Below, piece after piece: positions 53,564 through 62,792 of a stretch of DNA of 64,000 nucleotides. This stretch comes from Desulfovibrio sp. X2 (GTDB lineage Bacteria; Desulfobacterota; Desulfovibrionia; Desulfovibrionales; Desulfovibrionaceae), in NCBI RefSeq assembly GCF_000422205.1, contig NZ_ATHV01000065.1:186001-250000 (forward strand), in the 5' to 3' direction. Made by a program: the position numbers and the translations under genes. Position 1 is the stretch's first letter, and each line of letters begins with the position of its first letter. The notes beneath the pieces are model-generated. The model was not told the DNA's origin, searched no databases, and saw nothing but the letters and a program-made list of their open reading frames with translations.

Positions 53564-55483
53564 ATGTCCACTCCCTACCCTGACCCCGAGATCACCTTCG
53601 GGACGATCATCGTCACTTTCGCCGTCATACGTCCTTTCCTTCGCTACCTGAGCAAAGAGGATCGGACACGCTTCAGGTCCATCGCGCCGCTCAAGGGACG
53701 GCGAGTGCGACGGTATTTCACGGTGCTCGGCATCCTCGCCGCGCTGTCCCATTCGCCTGTCGCACTCGTCTACGGGTTCTTCTTCCTCATACTGCCGGGC
53801 CTTCTGCTCATGGTCTCCAACACGGTCCTTCTCTACTCCATCCTGCTGCTGCCCTTCTTCCTCCCCTGGCGGGAAGCGAGGCACCGCACCATGGCGCGCG
53901 CCGTCTCCCTTACCCTCGTGGGCGCCATCGGAATCGGCCTGCCATTGCTCTCGCGCTACAGTTTCCGGGCAGCCGCACAGGAGCAGAGCCGCGGCGACAT
54001 GGACCGGTGGCAGCCCATTGCCATCCGGTCCATCGCCCTGACATCCACGTCCGGCCGCCAGTGCGACAAAACCTGCCAGCGGTTGCTCTACAACGGGGAG
54101 GTCGAGGAGGTGGTCGAATACGACAAGCAATCGACCAACTGGTCGTATTTGAAGTACGCCAATAGGAATCCGACTGGATTCGTCGCATACACCATCGAAC
54201 ACAGGCCGGACTGCGGCGTATTGTCCTCCAGCATTCCCGCTGTTCGGGCCAGGATCGCCACGGGGGAATGCCTCGCGGCCCGCAGGGGCGAGGAATATGC
54301 GCCCGTGGACGTCGCGGTGAAGGAAGTAGAGGACGTCTGGGACGACGGATTCCTCCTCTACCGCACGCGTCGCACGCGGATCACGGTGACCCTGGGCGAC
54401 GGCCCGAAGGCCGCTCCTGCCGTGAGCTCGACGTCATTCTCGAGCCATGTCCTCGCCATGCCTCTCTTCATCTGGGCAAGCGACAACAGCGGGCTCGACA
54501 TCAAGCCCGCCCTCGCCCGCAGAAGACGAATCTACAATCCGCTCATCTACACCGCCGTCCTCATGCAGCGGCTCGGCTTCAGGCTCGATCCCGTGAGCGA
54601 GACCGTGGATACGGACGCCGCTGTGCGGGAGATGCTGGCCGCTCCTTCCTCCTCCACCCCTGCCTTCGACAAGGCGCAGCTCGACCTCTTGGGAGATTAT
54701 TTCAGAGGCATACAGAAGCGTCCGATCACCCCGCAGGACGTGGATATGGTGCAGCAGGTGATTCGTGACAGACGGATCACAGCTCCTCTCTTTTATGGCC
54801 TCTTCTACTACCACGCGCAAACGCTCGCGCCCCTCCTTCCCGACATGCTGGACAGGATAACCGTGTCCAGCGGCCTGACGGAGCGCGGGATGCTGTCCGC
54901 CCTGAGCGCCGGGGTCGCCGCCATGCCTGCGGAGGCACTCGCTCCTTACGCTGCTCGGCTACACCGGATCGTCCGGGACGCCGCCCTCGAGCCGTTCCCC
55001 GAGTACGTGGTCGACACTGCAGGCAGACCCCGCCTGAGCACCGACTTGGACAAGGAAAAAACCAAACTGGCGGCCATCGTTCCCCTCTTCTTCCCTCTGG
55101 GCGCAGTAGATCCTCACGGCGTAGAGTTGCTGGAATCCCTGCTCGTGAATCCCGTGCGGGAGATCGTCACCGGCGCGGCCGAAGGGCTGTGCACGGCAGG
55201 CCGTGAACGGGCCGCGCAGACCGCTCCAGCCCTGCGAGACGTTTTCCTGCGCTACCAGACAGGCCGCTATCCGACGGACCCTGCAAAGGCTGCGACCCTG
55301 GCACTGGTCCGGTTCGGCCGCAAGGATGAGGCCTTGAGTCTGGTGGAGAAGTATGTCGAAAGACCGGACGACTTCGGCAAACTCTGGAGATTGGATGCGG
55401 ACTTTCCGGCCAAGGAGTGCAAGGACCTCTCCCTTTTCAGGCACGACCCGGACCGTGCGGCCGCTCGGAGCGGTCGCCAATAG
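53564..55483 (+). CDS. Membrane protein of unknown function with large C-terminal helical domain
   Basis: A 639-residue protein I do not recognise. Two or three membrane segments lie in the N-terminal 130 residues (about 8-30, 50-90, 110-130), followed by a soluble domain with three cysteines (QCDKTCQ near 160, RPDC near 208). The C-terminal 300 residues are helical with repeating 35-40-residue units (such as LLPDMLDRIT, VELLESLLVNP), reminiscent of HEAT-like repeats. Start 53564 is chosen because GGAAGGA sits eight bases upstream; the ATG at 53555 overlaps that site. No neighbour in operon; the divergent gene is tetR. Confidence 0.65.
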   Translation: MSTPYPDPEITFGTIIVTFAVIRPFLRYLSKEDRTRFRSIAPLKGRRVRRYFTVLGILAALSHSPVALVYGFFFLILPGLLLMVSNTVLLYSILLLPFFLPWREARHRTMARAVSLTLVGAIGIGLPLLSRYSFRAAAQEQSRGDMDRWQPIAIRSIALTSTSGRQCDKTCQRLLYNGEVEEVVEYDKQSTNWSYLKYANRNPTGFVAYTIEHRPDCGVLSSSIPAVRARIATGECLAARRGEEYAPVDVAVKEVEDVWDDGFLLYRTRRTRITVTLGDGPKAAPAVSSTSFSSHVLAMPLFIWASDNSGLDIKPALARRRRIYNPLIYTAVLMQRLGFRLDPVSETVDTDAAVREMLAAPSSSTPAFDKAQLDLLGDYFRGIQKRPITPQDVDMVQQVIRDRRITAPLFYGLFYYHAQTLAPLLPDMLDRITVSSGLTERGMLSALSAGVAAMPAEALAPYAARLHRIVRDAALEPFPEYVVDTAGRPRLSTDLDKEKTKLAAIVPLFFPLGAVDPHGVELLESLLVNPVREIVTGAAEGLCTAGRERAAQTAPALRDVFLRYQTGRYPTDPAKAATLALVRFGRKDEALSLVEKYVERPDDFGKLWRLDADFPAKECKDLSLFRHDPDRAAARSGRQ

Positions 55484-55542
55484 GCCGGGCGGAATTCCCG
55501 GCCGCCGCAAAGGTGCCACCGGGGGCCTGCGGAACTTTCCGC

Positions 55543-55573
55543 TTGCCCCTGACGCAACGTCAAGGTTTAGGGT
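55543..55573 (+). promoter_or_regulatory. MerR-type promoter/operator upstream of the regulator-methyltransferase fusion
   Basis: TTGCCC (-35) and TAGGGT (-10) are separated by 19 bp, the extended spacing typical of MerR-activated promoters. The spacer contains the palindrome TGACG-CAA-CGTCA (55550-55562), perfect in both arms and nearly centred between the boxes. It lies about 50 bp upstream of the start codon, fitting autoregulation by the encoded MerR domain. Confidence 0.72.
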
Positions 55574-55619
55574 CGGGTCACGGGCGCAAAATTGAATGAC
55601 GCCCGGAAAGGAGACGGCC

Positions 55620-57281
55620 ATGCCCATCAAGACAGGCAAGCTCGCGCGGCTCACCGGCATCACCATGCGCACGCTGCACCACTACGACCACATCGGCCTG
55701 CTCACGCCCTCCGAGCGCACGGCGAGCGGATTTCGGCTCTACGGGCAGGACGACGTGCGGCGGCTGCACGCCATCCAGGCGCTGAAGCAGATCGGCTGCT
55801 CCCTGGCCGAGGTCCGCGCCGTGCTGGACGACCCCGCCATCTCCTTCCCGGACATCGTGGACCGGCAGCTGCACGACCTCGACGAGCGGATCGAGCGCGC
55901 CCAGGACCTGCGGGCGCGGCTCGCGAGGCTCAAGGACCGCATCGCGCGCGGCGGTAGCGCGAACGCGCGGGACTGCCTGGAGGTGCTTGAGATGATGGCG
56001 CTCTACGAGAAGCATCTCAGCCGGGACGAGGTCGCCGCGCTGCGCAGGAACCGGGAGGCGGCCGGGCCGGATGCCGGGCCTGCCTGGCGGCGGCTGCTCG
56101 ACGCGGCGGCCGCGGCAATGCGGCGCGGCGTCGCCCCCGGGGACGAGGAGGCGCGGAGGCTGGCCGGGGAATGGCTGGTCCTGCTGCGCGCCGCCACCGG
56201 CGGCGATCTCGCCCTGGCCGCGGGGCTTCGGACCGTGCACGAGCGCGAGACGCGTGCGCGGGAGATAAGCGGCGTGACGCCCGAGCTGATCGACTGGCTC
56301 TCGCGCGCCGCGGCCGCGCTGCGCGACGGCAGGGACGCGGACGAAAGCGCGGAGACCCCGCCCGCGGATATTCCGGCCGCGCCGGTCCCGGTTGCGCCGG
56401 TCCCGGTCGCGCCGGTCCCGACGGGCCTGCCCGAGCCCAAGCCGAGCGCCATGCGCGTGGCCGTGCTGCGCGCCGCGCACCAGCTCCTGGACACGCCCCG
56501 AATCTTCGATGACCCCCTGGCCCTGACCGTGCTCGGCGAGGCAGAAGAGGCCGCCCTGCGCCAGGGGGTGGAGCGCTACACCCAGTCCCCGTACCCGAGC
56601 CTTCGGGCCTCCGTGGTCGCGCGCTCCAGGCTCGCCGAGGACGAGTGGGACGCGGCGCGGCGGCGCGGCGTGCGCCAGTGCGTGGTCCTGGGCGCCGGGC
56701 TCGACACCTTCGCCTGCCGCCACCGCGAGGACGCGGGCTGCCGGATCTTCGAGGTCGACCTCGCGGAGACGCAGGCCTGGAAGCGGCGTCTCCTGCGCCG
56801 GTCCGGCATCGCGGAGCCCGAGAACGCCGTCTACGTGCCCCTCGACCTCGAGGCCTCCCCCGGCTCCGGCGCCCTGGCCGAGGCCCTCGCGCGCGGCGGC
56901 TTCGAGCGCGGCGCTCCGGCCTTCTTCTCTTGGCTCGGCGTGACCATGTACATCGGGCAGGCCGCGATCATGGACACGCTCGGCTTCGTCGCCTCCTGCG
57001 CCCCGGGCGGCGGCGTGGTCTTCGACTACGCCGTGGCGCCGCAGCACCTCGGTTCCCGCGAGCGCACGGGCCGCGAGATGGTCGAGCGATGGGCAGCCTC
57101 GCACGGCGAGCCCTGGAAGACGGACTTCGTTCCGGACGAGCTCACGGCGGCCCTCACCGGCCTCGGCTTCTCCCGGGTCGAGAACCTCGCGCCAGCCGAG
57201 CTGAACGCGCGCGCCTTCGCCGCCCACGGCAGCAGCCTGCACAAGAGCGGCGTCACTCGCCTGGTCTGCGCCAGGCTCTGA
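55620..57281 (+). CDS. MerR regulator fused to LCMT-family SAM methyltransferase
   Basis: A 553-residue two-part protein. Residues 1-70 are a MerR winged HTH (TGKLARLTGITMRTLHHYDH, then LLTPSERTASGFRLYGQDD); about 75-115 is a coiled coil; about 115-230 is a helical TipAS-like sensor region (MALYEKHLSRDEVAALR). A linker of three A-P-V-P-V-type repeats (about 254-268) leads to a leucine-carboxymethyltransferase/TIGR00027-type domain with RIFDDPLA near 298, SAM motif VVLGAGLDTFACR near 356 and FFSWLGVTMYI near 440. Start 55620 has AAAGGAG at six bases. The fusion implies an effector-sensing regulator that also methylates a small molecule; I know of no described precedent, but cannot check. Confidence 0.85.
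   Translation: MPIKTGKLARLTGITMRTLHHYDHIGLLTPSERTASGFRLYGQDDVRRLHAIQALKQIGCSLAEVRAVLDDPAISFPDIVDRQLHDLDERIERAQDLRARLARLKDRIARGGSANARDCLEVLEMMALYEKHLSRDEVAALRRNREAAGPDAGPAWRRLLDAAAAAMRRGVAPGDEEARRLAGEWLVLLRAATGGDLALAAGLRTVHERETRAREISGVTPELIDWLSRAAAALRDGRDADESAETPPADIPAAPVPVAPVPVAPVPTGLPEPKPSAMRVAVLRAAHQLLDTPRIFDDPLALTVLGEAEEAALRQGVERYTQSPYPSLRASVVARSRLAEDEWDAARRRGVRQCVVLGAGLDTFACRHREDAGCRIFEVDLAETQAWKRRLLRRSGIAEPENAVYVPLDLEASPGSGALAEALARGGFERGAPAFFSWLGVTMYIGQAAIMDTLGFVASCAPGGGVVFDYAVAPQHLGSRERTGREMVERWAASHGEPWKTDFVPDELTAALTGLGFSRVENLAPAELNARAFAAHGSSLHKSGVTRLVCARL
56379..56423 (+). repeat. Three tandem 15-bp repeats encoding the inter-domain linker
   Basis: Three in-frame 15-bp units beginning GCGCCGGTCCCGGT, the first two differing at one base and the third at three. 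They encode repeated Ala-Pro-Val-Pro-Val, a stiff linker between the MerR/sensor half and the methyltransferase. Copy number could change without disrupting the frame. Confidence 0.85.
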
Positions 57282-57723
57282 GCCGGGCCCTTAGCTGCGG
57301 CCACAGTCCGGGCCGGGACAACCGGCGGGCGGAGAGCCCGGCCCCAGCTGCCCCCCGTTCGCTGAACGCCGGCGGCTTTCATCCTGACGGCAGCCTGTCT
57401 GCTTCGCTCCTCCCTGTCGCAATGATTTACACTGCCCTTGCCCGCCGATCCCGGAAATCATTTTGAAATGATTCGTCTTTAAGCCGGGCTTGTCGGCCTT
57501 CCTTACAGGCCCTCCATGCGCGAGGCGTTCGGAACGCTCCGGCGATGAACATGATGAACCATCTTTATATAAATAAAGTCAATAAAAATATCATGTTAGC
57601 ATAAGATAGATAAACGATGACGAAAAGTGGCATGTTCATTGCGTGAGTAACTCCGTCACTGACATTTCTTTACAAACGGCGCAGTCGCTTTGCTGACGTA
57701 AAACTTACGCGGAGGTACTCGCA
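57282..57723. other. Long leader region of the PEP-CTERM gene
   Basis: About 440 bp. The segment 57540-57625 is strongly AT-rich, a composition typical of bendable DNA (IHF-type) between an enhancer and a sigma-54 promoter; I see no exact IHF site. The promoter (57628-57642) is listed separately. A short hairpin (CGTAA-AAC-TTACG, 57697-57709) lies just before the GGAGG ribosome site. Confidence 0.55.
57628..57642 (+). promoter_or_regulatory. Sigma-54 (-24/-12) promoter of the PEP-CTERM gene
   Basis: TGGCATGTTCATTGC has the invariant GG (57629-57630) and GC (57641-57642) exactly ten bases apart and matches the -24/-12 consensus TGGCACG-N4-TTGC except for one base. The predicted start of transcription is near 57654, giving a leader of about 70 bases before the GGAGG site and the ATG at 57724. 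AT-rich DNA lies directly upstream. Confidence 0.8.
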
Positions 57724-58590
57724 ATGAAGAGGCTCTTGACACTTCTCGGGCTCATCCTGCTCCTGGCGTTTCCGGTCCAGGGCATGGCGGCCCCCACGTT
57801 CGCCGTCTGGCTGGACGGCAACACGACTCCCGGCGGCGGCGGAAACGGCATTCTCCCCTCCCTGGACAACGCCTTCGGCCCGGGATCCTACGACCTGGTC
57901 TCCACCAGCGACCTCGAGACCGCGGGATTCCTGAGCTCGTACAAGTCGGTCATCGTCAGCCGCTACGACGCAAGCTTCGGCTCGGCGCTGAGCGCGGCCG
58001 CGGCCGCCAACATCGCCGCCTACGTGGGCAGCGGGGCGACCCAGGGCGGCGTGGCCGTGTTCACCAACGACCTCGCCGACAACCTCTTCGGCGCCAACGG
58101 CGGCGACCCCTTCGACGCCAACCTGGACCGGCTCTTCGTGAACGCCGCGACCTACGCCGCCCTGAGCGGCCACGGCTTCATCGGCGAATTCAACGGCGCG
58201 GTCATGGCCATGGAGTCCAACAGCGCGGGCATGCCCGCCATCGGCCTGCTGACCGGCTCGGCCAACGGCGTGCACGGCACGTCCACGCCCGACGGCCACT
58301 TCCACTACGAGGTCGGCCCCATCGGCTCGGGCAACCCCATCGACGCGGGCATCACCTTCCCCTTCACGGACAGCGACACCACCATCTTCCGTACCGACGT
58401 CACCGGCGCCCTGAGCGGCAACATCGTGGACATCTTCGCCGACAACGGCCTGCCCGCCGTGCTGGCGAACAACTTCGTGATCTCCGGCGGCAACGACAAC
58501 CCCACCGCCACCCCTGAGCCCTGCACGATGCTCCTTCTCGGCTCCAGCCTGGCCGGGCTCTGCGGCCTGAAGCTGCGCAGAAGGTCCTGA
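57724..58590 (+). CDS. PEP-CTERM sorting-signal protein
   Basis: A 288-residue exported protein. Signal peptide about 1-22 (KRLLTLLGLILLLAFPVQGMAA). The last 30 residues are a PEP-CTERM tail: TPEP (263-266), a hydrophobic segment (CTMLLLGSSLAGLCGL) and a basic end (KLRRRS), the substrate signature for an exosortase, which cuts and relocates such proteins, often with glycosylation or exopolysaccharide. The middle is rich in Gly, Asn, Asp and Ala (a globular, secreted composition) with no known enzymatic motif. No exosortase gene is in the window, so it must be elsewhere. Confidence 0.88.
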   Translation: MKRLLTLLGLILLLAFPVQGMAAPTFAVWLDGNTTPGGGGNGILPSLDNAFGPGSYDLVSTSDLETAGFLSSYKSVIVSRYDASFGSALSAAAAANIAAYVGSGATQGGVAVFTNDLADNLFGANGGDPFDANLDRLFVNAATYAALSGHGFIGEFNGAVMAMESNSAGMPAIGLLTGSANGVHGTSTPDGHFHYEVGPIGSGNPIDAGITFPFTDSDTTIFRTDVTGALSGNIVDIFADNGLPAVLANNFVISGGNDNPTATPEPCTMLLLGSSLAGLCGLKLRRRS

Positions 58591-59032
58591 GGCCCGAGCG
58601 CACCGGCCGACCGGCCTGTCCCACGGGACAGCAGGAGGCGGGGACGCATGCGTCCCCGCCTCCTTGCGTCCGCAGAAGCGGAGAGCATGCCGCCCGTGTC
58701 CGGCCATCCGCCCCGCAAGCCTCGCCGGACCTCGATCGCCGGGCGCGCGAACGGAGAGCTTCCCAGGACGCGGAAAAAGCGTATGAGAGGTCCTTGCCGT
58801 CCGAACAGACACCAAACGCCGCGCGAAGGACACAGCCGCAACCGCACGCGCCCCCGGCGACTTCACAGTCCGCCGGATCGGGCGAAACACCGGCAAAGAC
58901 ACCGCACCGCCTCCGCCCTTCATGAAACCGCGCTTCCCTGCGTCCGCGCGCCCACGGGCAGCCGGGCGGAAGACCGCGAGCAGGAAGGCCGGACGCGGGC
59001 GGGTACGACCCCGAGCAAGGAAAACAGAGACC
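58591..59032. other. Intergenic region after the PEP-CTERM gene
   Basis: About 440 bp. It begins with two hairpins: a 7-bp one (58616-58631) and the strong terminator listed separately. The remaining stretch up to the NagX-like gene is GC-rich and arginine-rich in all frames; I see no gene or regulatory motif in it. Confidence 0.5.
58633..58664. terminator. Strong hairpin terminator after the PEP-CTERM gene
   Basis: A 32-bp perfect inverted repeat without a loop spacer (the four central bases would form the turn), very GC-rich (GGAGGCGGGGACGC and its complement), with a short pyrimidine-rich tail. It lies 43 bp after the stop codon. A weaker 7-bp hairpin lies immediately before it. Confidence 0.75.
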
Positions 59033-60151
59033 ATGCCCGCAAGCAGCGCGCCGCAGAAGCGCCTCGTGTCCCTCGACGCCCTGCGCGGCCTGACCATCCT
59101 CGGGATGATCATGGCCAACAACCCGGGCAACTACGAGTTCGCCTATCCCCCGCTGACCCACGCCCCCTGGCACGGCCTGCATCTGGCCGACTTCGTCTTC
59201 CCCTTCTTCCTCTTCATCGTCGGCGCCAGCATCGCGGTCTCCGTGCGCAAAAACGCCTCGCCCGAGGACAATGCCGCGACCGTGGCGCACGTCCTCAAAC
59301 GGGCGGCCGTCCTCTTCGTCCTCGGCCTCGTGCTGAACGGCTTCCCGGACTACGACCTCGCGACCATCCGCATCCCCGGCGTGCTGCAGCGCATCGCCGT
59401 GGTCTACGCGGCCGCGGCCCTCCTCCACCTCTCCCTCAAACGCAGGAAGATCCTCTGGATCATAGCGGCCACGCTCCTCGGCTACTGGCTGGTCATGGCC
59501 CTCGTCCCCGTGCCCGGGGTCGGCCACGCGAGCCTGGACAAGGGGACCAACCTGGCGGCCTGGCTCGACCGCCTGCTCATGCGCGGCCACCTCTGGGACT
59601 ACGACGCGGGCTGGGACCCGGAGGGCCTCCTGAGCACCCTGCCCGCCGTCTGCATCGCCCTCATCGGGCTCTTCCCCGGACTCTGGGCCAAGGGCGAAAT
59701 CAAGTGCTCCGCGCCGCGCATGTTCCTCTGGGGCGTGGGCCTCGTGCTCCTCGGCTCGGCCTGGAACGCCTGGTTCCCCATCAACAAGAGCCTGTGCACC
59801 AGCTCCTTCGTGCTCGTGGCCTGCGGCGCGGGGCTCATGCTCCTCACGCTCTTCCGCCAGGTCATGGACGTGCACGGCCTCACGGCCTGGGCGCGCCCCC
59901 TGGTCGTCTGCGGCAGGAACCCGCTGGCCATCTACTGCCTCTCCACCCTCACGGAGAAGGGGCTGCACGCCGTGAAGCTCACGGACGGCCCTGGCACGCA
60001 GATCGACCTGCACTACTACCTCTACCGCGGCGGCTACTCCTCCTGGCTGCCGCCGCACGCCGCCTCCCTTGCCTGGGCTTGCAGCGCCTGCCTCCTGTGG
60101 CTCGGCGTGGCCTGGATCCTGAACGCGCGCAAGATATTCATCAAGCTCTAG
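59033..60151 (+). CDS. NagX/HGSNAT-like membrane acetyltransferase
   Basis: A 372-residue protein with about ten membrane segments, belonging to the DUF5009/COG4299 family related to human heparan-alpha-glucosaminide N-acetyltransferase. Family features: RLVSLDALRGLTILGMIMANN at the N-terminus, THAPWHGLHLADFVFPFFLFIVGASIAVS near residue 38, and the PGVLQRIAVVYA region near 113. Such proteins acetylate amino sugars across the membrane (NagX in chitin use), or are of unknown role. Start 59033 lies 12 bp after AAGGA; an upstream in-frame ATG (58922) would add an Arg-rich stretch. Its substrate here is not known. Confidence 0.82.
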   Translation: MPASSAPQKRLVSLDALRGLTILGMIMANNPGNYEFAYPPLTHAPWHGLHLADFVFPFFLFIVGASIAVSVRKNASPEDNAATVAHVLKRAAVLFVLGLVLNGFPDYDLATIRIPGVLQRIAVVYAAAALLHLSLKRRKILWIIAATLLGYWLVMALVPVPGVGHASLDKGTNLAAWLDRLLMRGHLWDYDAGWDPEGLLSTLPAVCIALIGLFPGLWAKGEIKCSAPRMFLWGVGLVLLGSAWNAWFPINKSLCTSSFVLVACGAGLMLLTLFRQVMDVHGLTAWARPLVVCGRNPLAIYCLSTLTEKGLHAVKLTDGPGTQIDLHYYLYRGGYSSWLPPHAASLAWACSACLLWLGVAWILNARKIFIKL

Positions 60152-60339
60152 AAATCAAGAAAATCCACTCCCGACGGCATCTTTCGGCAGCCTGCCGATT
60201 TTCGGCTGAACGAACATCCGCGAAGGTTGCGGAAAATAATTGCGCCTTTTCGGCCACGCAATAGTCTCCATCGGAGCAGCGTTTTCCCAAAAAGGAAGGC
60301 ATGGCGCCTGCCTTTCCGGAAATCTCTTCAGAGGAGACC

Positions 60340-62628
60340 ATGGCCATGCAATTCAAATCCATCAAACTGAAGATCGCCGTCCTGTCCGGGCTCTGCCTGC
60401 TGGTCACGGCCGCGGCGCTGGTCGTCTACGCCGTGAGCGCGACCAGGGCCACGCAGGGCTACGTGACGGCGCACGTGGCCGACCTCGTGGACAAGACCAC
60501 CAAGGAGAGTCTCCTGGCCATCGCGGGCAAGCAGGCCGGGTTCATCCAGAGCGAGCTGCAGGTGAACCTGGACACCGCGCGCACCCTGGCGGACACCTTC
60601 GGCGTCCTGAAGAAGGAATGGGACGCGACCACGGACCACGGCTCCGCGAACATCGCCGACACCCTGAACGACATCCTGCTCAGCGTGCTCGAGGACAACC
60701 CCAAGTTCCTGGGCACCTACTCCGCCTGGGCGCCCAACGCCCTGGACGGAATGGACACGGACCACATGGGCGACACGACGCACGGCTTCGACGCGAGCGG
60801 CCGCTTCGTGCCCTACTGGAACCGCGACGAGCACGGCAAGATCGCCCGGCAGCCCCTGGTGGAGTACGAGAGCCAGGAGAAGCACGAGAACGGCGTGCGC
60901 AAGGGCGGCTGGTACCTGGGCCCCAAGGAGACCGGCAAGGAGAGCGTGCTCGACCCCTTCCCCTACATCGTGCAGGGCAAGAAGGACTGGCTGACCACCC
61001 TGTCCGTGCCCATCACGGTCAACGGCAGGTTCCTCGGCGTGGCGGGCACGGACCTGCGCCTCAACTTCCTCCAGGACCTGAGCCAGGAGGTCGCCAAGTC
61101 GCTCTACGGCGGCAAGGCCGAGGTCGTGGTGCTCAGCAACATGGGCCTCGTGGTGGCGGACAGCTCCAAGCCCGAGCGCATCGGCGGCCCCATGAGCAAG
61201 GTCATCCCCGACGGATGGGAGAGCGCCCTCAAGGTCGTGCAGTCCGGCACGGACATGGTGGACCTGGGCAAGACCTCGGACATGGTCCGGGTCATCTCGC
61301 CCATCCAGCTCGGCCGGACCGGCAAGCCCTGGGCCGTGCTCATCCAGGTCCCGCCCGCCGTGGTCATGGCCGACGCGCACGCGCTCGAAAGCGCCCTGCG
61401 CGATCGCGCCCGCAGCAACGCGGCCTGGCAGGTCGGCGTGGGGCTCGGCGTGGCGCTCCTGGCCATCGCCATGATCTGGTTCTTCGCCGGGGGGCTCGCC
61501 CGTCCCATCAGAAAGGCCGCGGCCTACGCGCAGAGCGTGGCCAAGGGCGACTTCAGCCATAAGCTCGACGTGCGGCAGGCCGACGAGATCGGCACCCTGG
61601 CCGACGCCTTGCGCTCCATGGTCGGCAACCTGCAGCAGATGATCCGCGAGGCCGAGAGCAAGAGCCGCGAGGCCGCCGAAGAGGCCGCCAAGGCCAAGGA
61701 GGCCACGGCCGAGGCGGAAGAGGCCAAGCAGCAGGCCCAGCGGGCCAGGCGCGAGGGTATGCTGGGCGCCGCGGGGAAGCTCGCGGACGTGGTCGAGCGG
61801 CTGACCTCGGCCTCCTCACAGCTCTCGGTGCAGATCGAGCAGTCCAACAAGGGCGCGGTGGAGCAGAAGGCCCGGGCCGAGGAGACGGCCACGGCCATGA
61901 ACGAGATGAACGCCACGGTGCTCGAGGTGGCGAGCAACGCCTCCCAGGCCGCGGAAGGCTCGGACAAGGCCAAGCTGAAGGCCCAGGAAGGCGCCCAGAT
62001 CGTCCGCAAGGTGGTCGCGGCCATCGGCGAGGTGCAGACCCAGGCGGCGCAGCTCAAGGAGAACATGGCGGTCCTGGGCCGGCAGGCCGAAGGCATCGGC
62101 CGGATCATGGACGTCATCTCGGACATCGCCGACCAGACGAACCTCCTGGCGCTGAACGCGGCCATCGAGGCCGCGCGGGCGGGCGACGCGGGCCGGGGCT
62201 TCGCGGTCGTGGCCGACGAGGTGCGCAAGCTCGCGGAGAAGACCATGACCGCCACCAACGAGGTCGGCGGCGCCATCCGCGACATCCAGAGCGGCGCACG
62301 CTCCAACGTCGCCAGCGTGGACAGCGCGGCCAAGGCCATCGACCAGGCCACGGAGCTGGCGGGCAAATCCGGCGAGGAGCTCGGCGCCATCGTGTCCATC
62401 GTGGACGTCTCCGCCGACCAGGTGCGTTCCATCGCCACGGCCTCGGAGGAGCAGTCCGCGGCCAGCGAGGAGATCAACCAGTCCATCACCGAGGTGAACC
62501 GCATCTCCATCGAAACCGCGGACGCCATGCAGCAGTCCTCCCGGGCCGTGGTCGAACTCGCGGACCAGGCGCAGGTGCTGCGCAACCTGATCGAGGAGAT
62601 GCAGTCCGAGGACGGCGGCCAGGGCTGA
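60340..62628 (+). CDS. Methyl-accepting chemotaxis protein with dCache sensor, HAMP and coiled coil
   Basis: A 762-residue inner-membrane chemoreceptor. Membrane segment at about 12-32, then a long periplasmic sensor with dCache-like features ([12 protein letters not shown] near 125, [11 protein letters not shown] near 190, [18 protein letters not shown] near 225), a second membrane segment at about 368-388, and HAMP. An Ala/Glu-rich coiled coil (about 445-480) leads to the signalling domain with [18 protein letters not shown] near 595. The hairpin core is the same as in the chemoreceptor at 48802. Starts at 60340 and 60346 both have AGAGGAG at suitable distances. It ends before a strong terminator. 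Confidence 0.92.
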   Translation: MAMQFKSIKLKIAVLSGLCLLVTAAALVVYAVSATRATQGYVTAHVADLVDKTTKESLLAIAGKQAGFIQSELQVNLDTARTLADTFGVLKKEWDATTDHGSANIADTLNDILLSVLEDNPKFLGTYSAWAPNALDGMDTDHMGDTTHGFDASGRFVPYWNRDEHGKIARQPLVEYESQEKHENGVRKGGWYLGPKETGKESVLDPFPYIVQGKKDWLTTLSVPITVNGRFLGVAGTDLRLNFLQDLSQEVAKSLYGGKAEVVVLSNMGLVVADSSKPERIGGPMSKVIPDGWESALKVVQSGTDMVDLGKTSDMVRVISPIQLGRTGKPWAVLIQVPPAVVMADAHALESALRDRARSNAAWQVGVGLGVALLAIAMIWFFAGGLARPIRKAAAYAQSVAKGDFSHKLDVRQADEIGTLADALRSMVGNLQQMIREAESKSREAAEEAAKAKEATAEAEEAKQQAQRARREGMLGAAGKLADVVERLTSASSQLSVQIEQSNKGAVEQKARAEETATAMNEMNATVLEVASNASQAAEGSDKAKLKAQEGAQIVRKVVAAIGEVQTQAAQLKENMAVLGRQAEGIGRIMDVISDIADQTNLLALNAAIEAARAGDAGRGFAVVADEVRKLAEKTMTATNEVGGAIRDIQSGARSNVASVDSAAKAIDQATELAGKSGEELGAIVSIVDVSADQVRSIATASEEQSAASEEINQSITEVNRISIETADAMQQSSRAVVELADQAQVLRNLIEEMQSEDGGQG

Positions 62629-62662
62629 TCCGTCGGGACGGCCTCATATAAAGGAAAAGACC

Positions 62663-62694
62663 GCGGGCCGGTCGGCGAAAGCCGACCGGCCCGC
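62663..62694 (+). terminator. Terminator of chemoreceptor 2
   Basis: A perfect 14-bp stem (GCGGGCCGGTCGGC and complement) closed by a stable GAAA tetraloop, followed by TTCCGTTT. It lies 35 bp after the stop codon of the second chemoreceptor, so it ends that transcript. Confidence 0.88.
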
Positions 62695-62792
62695 TTCCGT
62701 TTGCGCCTCTCCCGCCGGTTTACATTCCGCCCGTTCCCCGGCATACGCTGGTCCTGATTCCCCCGGAAACCCCCTACGCGAGGAGCCAAGCC

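Noticed and set aside
60194-60201. GCCGATTT as a flagellar sigma-28 -10 box before chemoreceptor 2
   Set aside because: No TAAA-type -35 element at the required spacing.
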